Shown here in pieces: positions 26,219-33,077 of a stretch of DNA of 52,271 bases. Under the pieces are notes generated by a model that was given only the letters and a program-made list of their open reading frames with translations, searched no databases and had not been told where the DNA came from. Position 1 is the stretch's first letter. Each line of letters begins with the position of its first letter. Where the stretch lies: IMG/VR virus record IMGVR_UViG_3300047586_000105, positions 1 to 52,271 of that record; one strand, written 5' to 3'. Origin of the DNA: a virus. The translations under genes and the position numbers were made by a program.

Positions 26219-26919
26219 TCTTCGGTGCTCGCGCGGCGTGCGATGCGGCCCACGGACCGGAGGTTCGCGACCGGCGTGGCGATCGCCGCTCGGAGCGCGG
26301 GCATCCGCTTCTCCAGCCAGCCGGGGTTCTGCGCCACGCCGCCCTCGGAGGCCGTATCGGGGATGCTGCGGTAGTACTCCTCACGCAACGCCAAGTACTT
26401 CTCGGGGTCGCCACCACTCGCCGCGAGCATCTGCTTCGCGATACCGGGGCCGTGCTGGACTGCGGCGTCCATATGCACGAGGCCGAGGTTCGGGGGCAAC
26501 GTGTTCGCGCCCGACCGCGTCCAGAGGTCGTGCCAGACCCGCATCCCATACTGCGCCGACTCGTGCGGGTCCGCCTGGTTGTATGTGTCGCCGGGGTGGG
26601 TCCGGTGGTACTCCTCCTCTTGGCCACCCGGCGCCAGTCCCTCTCCCGACGCCATGAAGTCCGCGAGGTGCCCACCGCGGACTTGTCCGGAGTACCCCGG
26701 CCGGGATTCCTGCTCGGCGATGAAGCGCATGGCGCGCATGAAGTTCGCATCGTTCTGCGGACTAGGGGCGGTTGCCGGACCGATGAGCGGTACGGGCCTC
26801 TGGCTCTCTACTGGGTCGGTCGTGAAGACCGCCGTGGCGTCGGGGGTTGCCACCGCAGACCCCAGAAGGCCCGCGACGGCGAGAGGCAGACTCCCTTTCG
26901 GGAAACGTGGTGCGGTCAT
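26215..26919 (-). CDS. Lysozyme-like (GH108-type) protein, probable peptidoglycan hydrolase
   Basis: 234 residues from ATG at 26919 with CAGGAGGGAC upstream. Residues 9-25 are a hydrophobic, signal-like stretch (LPLAVAGLLGSAVA). The C-terminal half has HMDAAVQHGPGIAKQMLAAS, YLALREEYYRSI and NPGWLEKRMPALR, the order and look of the GH108/secretion-activator muramidase family. The usual N-terminal EGG catalytic motif is not obvious; candidates are AEQES and MASGEGL. Could be the endolysin or a virion-associated transglycosylase. Catalytic activity unproven. Confidence 0.6.
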   Translation of the reverse strand: MTAPRFPKGSLPLAVAGLLGSAVATPDATAVFTTDPVESQRPVPLIGPATAPSPQNDANFMRAMRFIAEQESRPGYSGQVRGGHLADFMASGEGLAPGGQEEEYHRTHPGDTYNQADPHESAQYGMRVWHDLWTRSGANTLPPNLGLVHMDAAVQHGPGIAKQMLAASGGDPEKYLALREEYYRSIPDTASEGGVAQNPGWLEKRMPALRAAIATPVANLRSVGRIARRASTEE

Positions 26920-27048
26920 CGTCCCTCCTGTCGTGGAGGCGGACCGGGGGAGTGCCTTGGCTGGGGGCGCGGACCTTGTGTAAGGGACTGGCACGGATGG
27001 CCAGCGCCGCGGTGATCCCAGGTGCCCTCTCCCCCGAGTACCGCCAGC

Positions 27049-27273
27049 TCAGTCGTTGCCCTTGTGCGCGCGGGCGATGGAGCCGATGGCGTTGAGCGCG
27101 AACTGGGCGCGCTTCTTCGTCCGCGTTGCCGCTCGGGAACCCGCCGCGAGAGACTTGTGGGCGAACTCTCGGACGGTCATGCCCGCCCGCTTCGCCTGTG
27201 CGGTGAAAGATCCGGTGGTGCCTTTCCGCTCCATCTCGTCCCGCGCCGTCTGCAACCAGTACTTGTCGGCCAT
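27049..27273 (-). CDS. Small basic conserved phage protein
   Basis: 74 residues, start ATG 27273 behind CAGGAGGGC. The phrase MERKGTTGSFTAQAKRAGMTVREFA matches a recurrent short phage protein type (KGT-G-FT-A-A-G-M-EFA). Basic C-terminal half. It lies just after the tmRNA gene in the transcription direction. Function unknown, likely virion or nucleic-acid binding. Confidence 0.65.
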   Translation of the reverse strand: MADKYWLQTARDEMERKGTTGSFTAQAKRAGMTVREFAHKSLAAGSRAATRTKKRAQFALNAIGSIARAHKGND

Positions 27274-27301
27274 CGTGCCCTCCTGTGAGTCATCCTACGA
27301 A

Positions 27302-27668
27302 TGGAGCCGAGGGGAATCGAACCCCTGTGCAACGCGCAGTTCCGGCGTCGAGCTACGAGCGTTCCCGAGTTCAAGTCCCGGGCAGACTGGGAGCGACCGA
27401 CTTCATCACTCCTCCACCAGCGCGGTTTGTCGGGGCTGCGCGGCCCGTATAACCGCGGCGCTTGGGTTCTCACGGTGCGCCGCAACCGTGGCGTTCACGG
27501 CTGCCTAAGCAGCCATCGCGACCGGCCGCTCATACTGCGGAGCGACCCGACCTCGGAACGCGAGCACCTTGCCCGAAGGCTTGGCATTTGAAGCGTGGGC
27601 CGCATAGGCGCGTGCCCATCTCCGCTCGCCCTTCCCCTTCACTGCCGCTGTCGAAACCTGTCGGCCCC
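27302..27668 (-). ncRNA. ssrA: tmRNA (ssrA), complete one-piece form
   Basis: On the minus strand the 5' GGGGCCG (27668-27662) pairs with the 3' CGGCTCC (27309-27303), giving a 7-bp acceptor stem with discriminator A at 27302; CCA is not encoded. The 3' end has a T-arm AGGGG-TTCGATT-CCCCT. The 5' side has the conserved GGTTTCGAC. The tag frame ends YERPVAMAA with stop TAG at 27507-27505, followed by a GGCTGC/GCAGCC hairpin. Two resume codons are possible: GCC at nt 84 (26-residue tag beginning AKPSGK) or GCT at nt 126 (12 residues, APQYERPVAMAA). It tags stalled polypeptides and frees ribosomes. Confidence 0.88.
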
Positions 27669-27697
27669 GTACCTCCCGTCGCCCTAGCGACACCTTG

Positions 27698-27726
27698 ACA
27701 GTATGCCGACACCCTCGCGCCATCAA
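27698..27726 (-). promoter_or_regulatory. Possible tmRNA promoter
   Basis: Minus strand TTGATG (27726-27721), 17-base spacer, TACTGT (27703-27698). The -35 matches four of six and the -10 three of six. A GTCGC/GCGAC hairpin (27678-27691) lies between it and the mature 5' end. Weak by sequence, but the spacing and location fit. Confidence 0.3.
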
Positions 27727-28340
27727 GTACCCGTCACCTTGGCGCGACGTCCACGCTCCTCGGTGATGCGGTTGAGGCACTCGGCGTAACCCGCCATGTC
27801 GGTCCGATTGTCGCGCTTCGGCTGATAGGTCTCGCGGGACACCTTGAGGAGCACCATACAGAGTGCCACCTGTTCGGCGGTCACGGGTATCCCGAGGACG
27901 CCAGACCACATGACTCCCGTGCGACTGAAGTCATCGAGTGGGTGCCCGTAGGTTGCCCCGCGATCGCCGTAGACGAGTCGCCGGGCTTCCTCCAGTACCG
28001 TCTCGTGCTTCGGGATAATGAGGTCGAGTGTGTCGGCATCGAGGACCGGGATGCCACATTGCTCGGCGACATACACCTCCAGCCGCGCGCCCACGCTGTC
28101 CCGCCAGCCGGGAAGCACGGCCACGGCGTCCGACCGGCAGACCTCCGGTAGGTCGAGCGCCATGTAGTAGGCCGTCGGCTTCACGGCGTCCGTGGCAGGA
28201 TTGAAGCCCTCGGACTCGTCGCGTTCGGCGGGCGACCAGACGTCGTGCCCGAGGTCGCGGAGCCGCCGTGCAGCCGCGTGGAAGGCGGGGAACCCAAAGT
28301 CGGGCAATCCCCGCATCTTCCCCGATAGGTAGACGCGCAT
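27723..28340 (-). CDS. DUF4406 plus DUF6378 fusion protein
   Basis: 205 residues from ATG at 28340 (TGATG overlap). Residues 1-110: MRVYLSGKMRGLPDFGFPAF and a VWSPAERD segment match DUF4406, related to nucleoside 2-deoxyribosyltransferases. Residues 120-205: ETVLEEARRLVYGDRGATYGHP, DDFSRTG, EQVALCMVLLKVSRETYQPKRDNRTDMAGYAECL match DUF6378. The catalytic role on nucleotides is plausible from the fold but unproven. Ends 55 bases before the tmRNA. Confidence 0.8.
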   Translation of the reverse strand: MRVYLSGKMRGLPDFGFPAFHAAARRLRDLGHDVWSPAERDESEGFNPATDAVKPTAYYMALDLPEVCRSDAVAVLPGWRDSVGARLEVYVAEQCGIPVLDADTLDLIIPKHETVLEEARRLVYGDRGATYGHPLDDFSRTGVMWSGVLGIPVTAEQVALCMVLLKVSRETYQPKRDNRTDMAGYAECLNRITEERGRRAKVTGT

Positions 28341-28495
28341 CAGGTCAGTCCTTCCAGTCCAGCGAGGCGCCGGAGTTCTGTGCGGGCGGCGACGAGTTCG
28401 GCGAAGACAATCGCTTTCTCGGTGCGACGCCACTCCTCTTCAGCCAACAGGAGAGTTACCACGGCGTGGAGCAACTCCCGGTCGGACTCACTCAT
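28340..28495 (-). CDS. Small helical phage protein
   Basis: 51 residues from ATG at 28495 behind GGAGAA. Sequence is a charged amphipathic helix pair (ELLHAVVTLLLAEEEWR, EKAIVFAELVAARTELRRL). It overlaps the previous gene by 8 bases and the next by TGATG. Function unknown. Confidence 0.55.
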   Translation of the reverse strand: MSESDRELLHAVVTLLLAEEEWRRTEKAIVFAELVAARTELRRLAGLEGLT

Positions 28496-28643
28496 CCGGT
28501 TCTCCCTTCCCGCGCAGGGCCGCCACGACGGCGTCCTCGCAGTGGTCAACGAACGCCTGCTGTGACGCCTCGGCCCGATGCCCCGAGAGTGACCAGCCGC
28601 AGGAACACCCGACCGTCCGTGTGAGCGAATTGACGAGTATCAA
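28488..28643 (-). CDS. Small CxC protein
   Basis: 51 residues if it starts at TTG 28643, which overlaps the stop of a 21-codon frame (28640-28705) as TTGA. Contains VGCSCGWSLSGHRAEASQQAFVDHC is the informative region, with CSCGW and a later HC that might bind zinc, as in small phage CxCGW proteins. Start choice is uncertain. Confidence 0.5.
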   Translation of the reverse strand: MILVNSLTRTVGCSCGWSLSGHRAEASQQAFVDHCEDAVVAALRGKGEPDE

Positions 28644-28701
28644 CTCGTGCGCTCGTGCGCTGCCTTGGCTGCTGCCCAGTCGAGGTGCGAGGGACGGGCG
28701 C

Positions 28702-29133
28702 TCACACCTTCGGCTTCCGGCGCACGGACCGCACTTGCCACCGCTCCTTGGTCGCGTGGAGGTACAGCGTGGGGTACTTGATGCCGGTATCGCGTGCCGC
28801 AGCGGCCAGCCCCAGTCGGGCAGCGACATACCGTGCCCGGTGGAGTTCGTCCCGCGTGCAGATGCGGTAGCGACACCCAGTACCCGACCGCGTGACGACC
28901 GAAGCCGAAGGCGTGCGAGCGAGTGGTTGCACGACCTTCGTGAACGTGTGCCGGCGCTCGAACCGCTGCAGCCGCTCGATCTCCCGGCGACAGGGCTTGC
29001 AACCCCACAACACCTTCCCGTTGCCGTCGGTGTAGGGCGTGAGCGGCTTCAAGCAAATCCAGCAGTCGCCGCCCTTGTTCGCCGCTGTGTCGAGCAACCG
29101 GGCGAGTGTCATCCCTTTCCGGGTGTGGGTCAC
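28702..29133 (-). CDS. Zinc-ribbon/HNH-like protein with C-terminal HTH
   Basis: 143 residues from GTG at 29133 (AGGCGG six bases upstream); a second start, ATG at 29112, has its site too close. Residues 24-48 hold CWICLKPL...GCKPCRREIERL, a CxxC...CxxC pair typical of phage zinc-ribbon nucleases. The C-terminal part AARLGLAAAARDTGIKYPTLY, then LHATKERWQV, looks like a helix-turn-helix. Possibly a recombination or homing-type endonuclease remnant, or a DNA-binding regulator. Confidence 0.6.
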   Translation of the reverse strand: MTHTRKGMTLARLLDTAANKGGDCWICLKPLTPYTDGNGKVLWGCKPCRREIERLQRFERRHTFTKVVQPLARTPSASVVTRSGTGCRYRICTRDELHRARYVAARLGLAAAARDTGIKYPTLYLHATKERWQVRSVRRKPKV

Positions 29134-29221
29134 GAGAGGCCGCCTGTTTCACGTGCAACAGTCGGAAGTCCGACCGTCGCGGTCGTGATGAGCGGGGTCC
29201 GCGTCAGCCAGCCGCCGCGCT

Positions 29222-30310
29222 TCACGCCGTGTCCTCGGTGAACGTCTGGCCGCGTGGAGTCAGGAACGCTCCCGGGCGCGCGTGCTCCCAGAGCCCTGGT
29301 CGGTAGTCCTTGCCGTCGCGGCGCGCGAAGAGTGCCCACTTGAACGGCGACGCCACCGCCCGCAGGGCGAAGTCCTTCCGCGTGTGGCCGGTTGGCAGGT
29401 CGGCTACGGTCGCAGCGTAGGTGCGCTCAATCTCCGCAGCGCCATCCTCCACGGTTGCCAAGAGTCGCGCCGCAACAGCACGCGTCCACTCGTGAAACTC
29501 GTCGGGGAGTGGGGCGATCAACTCGGCGATGGGCTTCCCGTTCTTCAGATGCTCCCAGACGGTGCGCTCGTTGAGGCCAGTCACGAGGCGATGCAGCGCG
29601 ACGTAGTCCTCCTGCTTGAGTTTCACACGCTCGTCCGTCGAGAGAACATGTACGACCAGCCCCTCCGCATTACGACGAACCGGAGCGGTAAGCGCGGCGG
29701 TGAGCGTCGGATAGTCGAAGCGCGCCGCGCGGGGTCCGGGCCAGTTTGCCACGTCCTCACCTGGGATGCTCCGCCCTGTGGCGATACTCACGCCCGCAAG
29801 CAAGAACAGGTCGTCGGTCGCCCCGTAGTCCACGACGATGCGATTGCTCGGGTAGACGATCTCGAAAAGGAGCGTGAGGCCAGCCGGAGGCGCGTAGTCG
29901 GAGTACCGCTCCGCCCAAAGCGCGGTGGCGTGTAGGGCCTGTTCCCCCGCAAAGGAGCCGCGCGTGGCGATGGCGTGCCCGTCCGGTATCGGGTAGAGAA
30001 TCCCCAGGCTGCCGTCGAGCTTGTCGGTGACGGACGCGGGGGAGTCGAGGTCGAGTTGCGCCCCGCCGGACTGGCCGTAGTTGAAGAACTTGCGGAAGGG
30101 TCGCGCCACAACCTCGCGCGTGTCCGTCCGGTAGATGAGGCCACGGCACTGGCGCGTCACGGCGTTCCAGGCGCCGTTCTCGTACTGGCACCGCTCGGTG
30201 TAGTTGAGGATCGCCAACGGCAGAGTCGGGTGCTCGCGCCGCACCACGAACCGCTCCTCAAGCATCCGCTCCAAAAGGACCGCGTCGAGCACATCGTCGA
30301 GGGTGCTCAC
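29222..30310 (-). CDS. RNA ligase, T4 Rnl1 family
   Basis: 362 residues from GTG at 30310 behind AGGGGAGCC. Nucleotidyltransferase motifs are in order: motif I TDKLDGS with Lys97 as the adenylated residue, CRGLIY just before it, motif III-like LLFEIVYPSNRIVVDY with Glu150, motif IV EGLVVH, motif V RVKLKQEDYV. It joins RNA 3'-OH and 5'-phosphate ends using ATP. Such phage ligases usually repair tRNAs cut by host defence. No polynucleotide kinase is nearby. It lies about 1.5 kb upstream of the tmRNA in the same direction. Confidence 0.88.
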   Translation of the reverse strand: MSTLDDVLDAVLLERMLEERFVVRREHPTLPLAILNYTERCQYENGAWNAVTRQCRGLIYRTDTREVVARPFRKFFNYGQSGGAQLDLDSPASVTDKLDGSLGILYPIPDGHAIATRGSFAGEQALHATALWAERYSDYAPPAGLTLLFEIVYPSNRIVVDYGATDDLFLLAGVSIATGRSIPGEDVANWPGPRAARFDYPTLTAALTAPVRRNAEGLVVHVLSTDERVKLKQEDYVALHRLVTGLNERTVWEHLKNGKPIAELIAPLPDEFHEWTRAVAARLLATVEDGAAEIERTYAATVADLPTGHTRKDFALRAVASPFKWALFARRDGKDYRPGLWEHARPGAFLTPRGQTFTEDTA

Positions 30311-30341
30311 GTCGGCTCCCCTGGGGCCACGCGGGAACCGC

Positions 30342-30539
30342 TCACCGGACGCGGATGGCGTGTTCGATGCGTTCGAGGCAGCGGGCTATCTGCTCCAGCA
30401 GGACGACCACCCTGTCGCGTTCGGCCAAGGGGGTCAGAACACGGTCGAGCGCGGGACAGTGCCCGCTCCCGCCCCAGGTGTGGACGCCGAAGATGGTCGA
30501 GCCGCAGTCGGGGCAGAACACGTTGGCGGGCGCGGTCAC
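30342..30539 (-). CDS. Small zinc-ribbon protein
   Basis: 65 residues from GTG at 30539, overlapping the previous stop as GTGA. CPDCGSTIFGVHTWGGSGHC places three cysteines and two histidines for a zinc knuckle, then a helical, basic tail. It is one of several consecutive tiny coupled genes. Function unknown. Confidence 0.6.
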   Translation of the reverse strand: MTAPANVFCPDCGSTIFGVHTWGGSGHCPALDRVLTPLAERDRVVVLLEQIARCLERIEHAIRVR

Positions 30540-30676
30540 GGGATGAGCCGCCAGCCCCAGGTGAACACCACGACCACCGCGTGGCACACGAACCCCAGCG
30601 CCAGTAGGGCGACGAAGACCGCCGCGCCCTGGGCGCAGTCGATCGCGAACACGCGAACCCCAGACTTCACCTTCAT
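30536..30676 (-). CDS. Tiny single-span membrane protein
   Basis: 46 residues from ATG at 30676 with GGAAGGGGG upstream, overlapping neighbours by ATGA and GTGA. A hydrophobic helix spans about residues 15-38 (AAVFVALLALGFVCHAVVVV). No lipobox. Such tiny membrane proteins in phages include holins and accessory factors; no assignment possible. Confidence 0.55.
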   Translation of the reverse strand: MKVKSGVRVFAIDCAQGAAVFVALLALGFVCHAVVVVFTWGWRLIP

Positions 30677-30879
30677 CGTGCCCCCTTCCCATCCGTGTCG
30701 AGTTCCAAGAACAGGTCGGCCAGCGGCGATCGCTCCTCAAGGTTCCGACGGGCCATCTCCCGAGCCGCCGGAAGTCCCTCCAAGAGGGCGGCGTCCACCT
30801 CCGCCAACGTGGGCACCTCGCGCCGCACCGTCAGCGGGTGCCCGTCCAGCGCGCAGAGGAGCCAGCGGAGAAGACTCAC
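30673..30879 (-). CDS. Small hypothetical helical protein
   Basis: 68 residues from GTG at 30879 (GTGA overlap). Starts VSLLRWLLCALDGHPLT, then acidic helices (EVDAALLEGLPAAREMARRN, LADLFLELD). Domain not recognised. Coupled to the zinc-ribbon gene upstream and the membrane protein downstream. Confidence 0.55.
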   Translation of the reverse strand: MSLLRWLLCALDGHPLTVRREVPTLAEVDAALLEGLPAAREMARRNLEERSPLADLFLELDTDGKGAR

Positions 30880-31037
30880 CGGGGCTTCCGTGTGGCGAGC
30901 CGAGCGACCCCGCCCGTGATGACGTACTGCCTGCCGCAGGACGGACAGGTGAACGTGGCGTCCGCCGCCAGCCAACTCGCCTTGTAGCGCTGGTGCCGAC
31001 CGCAGCGGCACTTGAACCCGCGCCGTGAACCGCTCAC
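30876..31037 (-). CDS. Small zinc-ribbon protein, first gene of the leftward operon
   Basis: 53 residues from GTG at 31037 behind GGAGG. Four cysteines in CRCG and CPSCGRQY, separated by about 20 residues, form a classic zinc ribbon with basic flanks (VSGSRRGFK, ATRKPR). It is the first gene after the TATAAT-bearing region, so it is expected to be transcribed early. Role unknown, probably nucleic-acid binding. Confidence 0.6.
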   Translation of the reverse strand: MSGSRRGFKCRCGRHQRYKASWLAADATFTCPSCGRQYVITGGVARLATRKPR

Positions 31038-31053
31038 CGTGCCTCCATGTCTA

Positions 31054-31065
31054 GTGTCACGACAC
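31054..31065. promoter_or_regulatory. Palindromic operator-like site
   Basis: GTGTC-AC-GACAC is an inverted repeat with a 2-base centre, 17 bases upstream of the 31037 start. Its core TGTCACGACA recurs at 31200-31209, and CGCTGTCACGAC recurs at 36306-36317. A repressor/Cro-type regulator could bind it. Confidence 0.45.
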
Positions 31066-31093
31066 CATCATCACACCCTATGCAGGAATGACG

Positions 31094-31099
31094 ATTATA
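31094..31099 (-). promoter_or_regulatory. Perfect TATAAT -10 element of the leftward operon
   Basis: Minus strand TATAAT at 31099-31094 in an AT-richer patch (31080-31190) of an otherwise GC-rich region. No good -35 lies 16-18 bases upstream (TTGAGA is only 9 away). A start near 31087 would place the GTGTC-AC-GACAC palindrome in the 5' leader. Confidence 0.4.
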
Positions 31100-31199
31100 C
31101 ATGACCATTCTCAACTGGACCCGTTGGAACCCGTCTTTGGCGACACTTCCATGCACTTTTCAATACCGCCGTTGAGAACCACCGCGCCAAACTAGTCGC

Positions 31200-31209
31200 T
31201 GTCACGACA
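31200..31209. promoter_or_regulatory. Second copy of TGTCACGACA operator-like site
   Basis: TGTC-AC-GACA in the context CGCTGTCACGACAC, 146 bases from the first copy at 31054-31065. Sits upstream of the -10 element on the minus strand, a typical place for a second operator. Confidence 0.4.
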
Positions 31210-31645
31210 CTGCGCCGCTATTCCGACACCACCACCCGACCCTTAACCCCCACCCCCCTGGGGTGATGCCCTTTGGGCGAAACAGCAGGCCGAGGACGCG
31301 CACATAGCCACGTGAGCCGCCATCCGTGGTTCCGTGCCGGTGGGGGGCTAGGTGGCCTCGTGGGCCGGGCGCTGGCTAGGCCGTCCTCTTCCTTGTCTCC
31401 GCTGCCCCCTGCCTGCCCTCCTGCCTTCCGATCGCTGCGCCGCTGCCCTGCCGTGCTGCCTGCCTGGTAGCGCCGCCCTGCCTGCCATCCCTAGCCGCCT
31501 GCCCTGCCTCGCGTCCTGGTGCCGCCTACCCTGCACCGCCACCACACAGGCCACCACATTGCGAGAGTCACACCCTCCCCGAGTCGTCGCAACCCGCTGC
31601 CGCTGTGTGGGTTACACCATCACCGACCAACGGATAGCGGAACCG

Positions 31646-32386
31646 TTACGGCTTCTCCCCTTCCTTACTAGAGGGCGTTCCGGGATCTGCTGGGCCTGCC
31701 GGCAGCGCCCGTACCTTCTCCGACGCCAGGACGGCTAGCGGATGCTCGCCGGCCGCAATCCGTGCGAGCTGGTCATCCCGGAGCCGGGAGTAGTCAATCA
31801 TCGCCAAGCCGCCGCGGACGTTTAGCGTCTGCTGGTCGCTCCACCCCATGTTCTTTAGGGCGAAGATCGAGCCGGTTGGCCGGTCCCGGTCTAGTCGGCG
31901 CTCGTAGTCGGCTTCAACGGCCAGCCTCGCGCGTTTTACGGCGTCACTAAACTCGGGGCGCTCGCCATACCGTTCAAAGCTCTCTCGACTGCTGAGTCCG
32001 AGGGTCAGGATAAGGCCGGTGAGGGTAACGGGTTCCTTGTCTCGTGAGCGCTGTTCGAGGTAGGCGGCTACCCTGATGTCCAGTTCCTCGGGTGTTTCGA
32101 TGATGCGGGGCCGTCCTCCGGCGTGCTTGGGCTTGGTATCGGTGCCCGGTCCCGGCTCCGCCGGCACCCCGGCCCCCGGCCCGGCCCCGGTGCCCGGTGC
32201 CGTCTCTACCGCTCTCCCTGCTGTTATCCCGTTACCGTGAGGCGTGGTGTTCGTGGGATCGGTTGCGGTTGGCGGCGGGGGCGCGCTGGGGTTCGCTGGC
32301 TTGCGGGGCTTCCGGGTGCGGCGCTTCGGCTGCGGCGCGTGCGATGCGCTGGCGTCGAGGGTCGGAGGCGTGGTGTCGTCGTTCAT
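31646..32386 (-). CDS. terS: Terminase small subunit (P22 gp3-like)
   Basis: 246 residues from ATG at 32386 after GGGAG. The first 90 are Pro/Thr/Lys-rich and disordered. The core begins GRPRIIETPEELDIRVAAYL, continues VTLTGLILTLGLSSRESFERY and ends GSIFALKNMGWSDQQTLN, the typical layout of gp3-like DNA-packaging proteins, which bind the packaging site and hand DNA to the large subunit. It is separated from terL by about 5.6 kb, which is not usual. Confidence 0.82.
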   Translation of the reverse strand: MNDDTTPPTLDASASHAPQPKRRTRKPRKPANPSAPPPPTATDPTNTTPHGNGITAGRAVETAPGTGAGPGAGVPAEPGPGTDTKPKHAGGRPRIIETPEELDIRVAAYLEQRSRDKEPVTLTGLILTLGLSSRESFERYGERPEFSDAVKRARLAVEADYERRLDRDRPTGSIFALKNMGWSDQQTLNVRGGLAMIDYSRLRDDQLARIAAGEHPLAVLASEKVRALPAGPADPGTPSSKEGEKP

Positions 32387-32574
32387 CACTCCCGAATCTA
32401 GCCGAGGTCGGAATCCCGGCAAGGTGGCGTCATACCGTCCGCTGTTACATTCCTGTTACATAGAATGGTCACGGCGTCACAATGTGCCCTTGTTGTGCTC
32501 TGGCCCGCTCCCTACGTTGTCGCTTGTCTGACACGGTGCCGGAAGACCGGCACCACACCCCAACCGGAGTCCAT
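32387..32574. promoter_or_regulatory. Divergent control region
   Basis: Lies between leftward terS and the rightward operon. GTTACAT occurs at 32444-32450 and 32455-32461, an 11-bp (one helical turn) direct repeat, followed by TAGAAT at 32461-32466. No convincing -35 is found. Possible regulator site for both directions. Confidence 0.4.
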
Positions 32575-32967
32575 ATGGCGCACATCATTCGGGAGCGCGA
32601 GCGGCGCGAGGGCCTCAACCGCGCCTTGTCTTTCCACTGGCGCAACGATACCGGCGCCGGATTTTCCTTCCCGTGCGATGCCAGCGGGAACACGGGCGAC
32701 CTCAACCCGGACGCGGCCCGCAACCTCGCGGCGTGCCTGTCGGGGGCGTTTGATGTGGTGGCCGATGGCGTCGTAGCGTGGCCCTGGGCGTACACGGAAC
32801 CTGCCGCCTTGCGGTGCGACTGTGGGCGGGAAGTGACCCTCGACGGGTTCACTTGCTCTTGCGACTGCGGGCGTGACTACAACAGCGCGGGCCAGCGGCT
32901 CGCGCCGCGCAGCCAGTGGGGCGAGGAAACGGGCGAGTCGTTGGGCGACATTCTGGCGATTCGGTAG
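32575..32967 (+). CDS. Zinc-ribbon protein, first gene of the rightward operon
   Basis: 130 residues from ATG at 32575 behind CCGGAG. Residues about 75-105 contain CDCGREVTLDGFTCSCDCG, six cysteines within 20 residues, a double zinc-ribbon-like cluster. The N-terminal half (LNRALSFHWRNDTGAGFSF) has no known match. Possibly a regulator or an inhibitor acting early. Function unknown. Confidence 0.65.
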   Translation: MAHIIRERERREGLNRALSFHWRNDTGAGFSFPCDASGNTGDLNPDAARNLAACLSGAFDVVADGVVAWPWAYTEPAALRCDCGREVTLDGFTCSCDCGRDYNSAGQRLAPRSQWGEETGESLGDILAIR

Positions 32968-33077
32968 TAGGTCGCCCCGCTGCGGGAGGCCCGTTCGACT
33001 CGGGCGCGGGGCTTGGGTAGGTTCGTAGCGGCGCCGGGCCGCACCCGGCAGGCAGTCCCCGAGCAGGGAGAGACGCC

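Larger units (their letters stand above)
31066..31645. other. 580-bp non-coding region with CTGCC repeats
   Basis: No supported gene. It holds the leftward -10, a second operator copy (31200-31209), then from about 31380 to 31540 a very C-rich strand with many CTGCC/CCTGCC units; the complementary strand is correspondingly G-rich (GGCAGG runs), with quadruplex potential. It lies between the terminase small-subunit gene and the early leftward operon. Candidate packaging (cos/pac) signal, origin, or non-coding RNA locus; none can be decided by eye. Confidence 0.5.

Noticed and set aside
27505-27909. 134-codon minus frame ending YERPVAMAA as an ordinary gene
   Set aside because: Its 3' part is the tmRNA tag frame; the 5' part lies in the DUF4406 gene in another frame. 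No ribosome site or sensible start.
28640-28705. 21-codon frame between the zinc-HTH gene and the CxC gene
   Set aside because: It has GTGA/TTGA couplings, but is too short and its sequence has no feature; may only be a leader that couples translation.
31273-31738. Small plus- and minus-strand frames in the non-coding region
   Set aside because: All are short, biased toward Arg/Pro/Cys or Gln/Arg by the CTGCC repeats, and lack ribosome sites.
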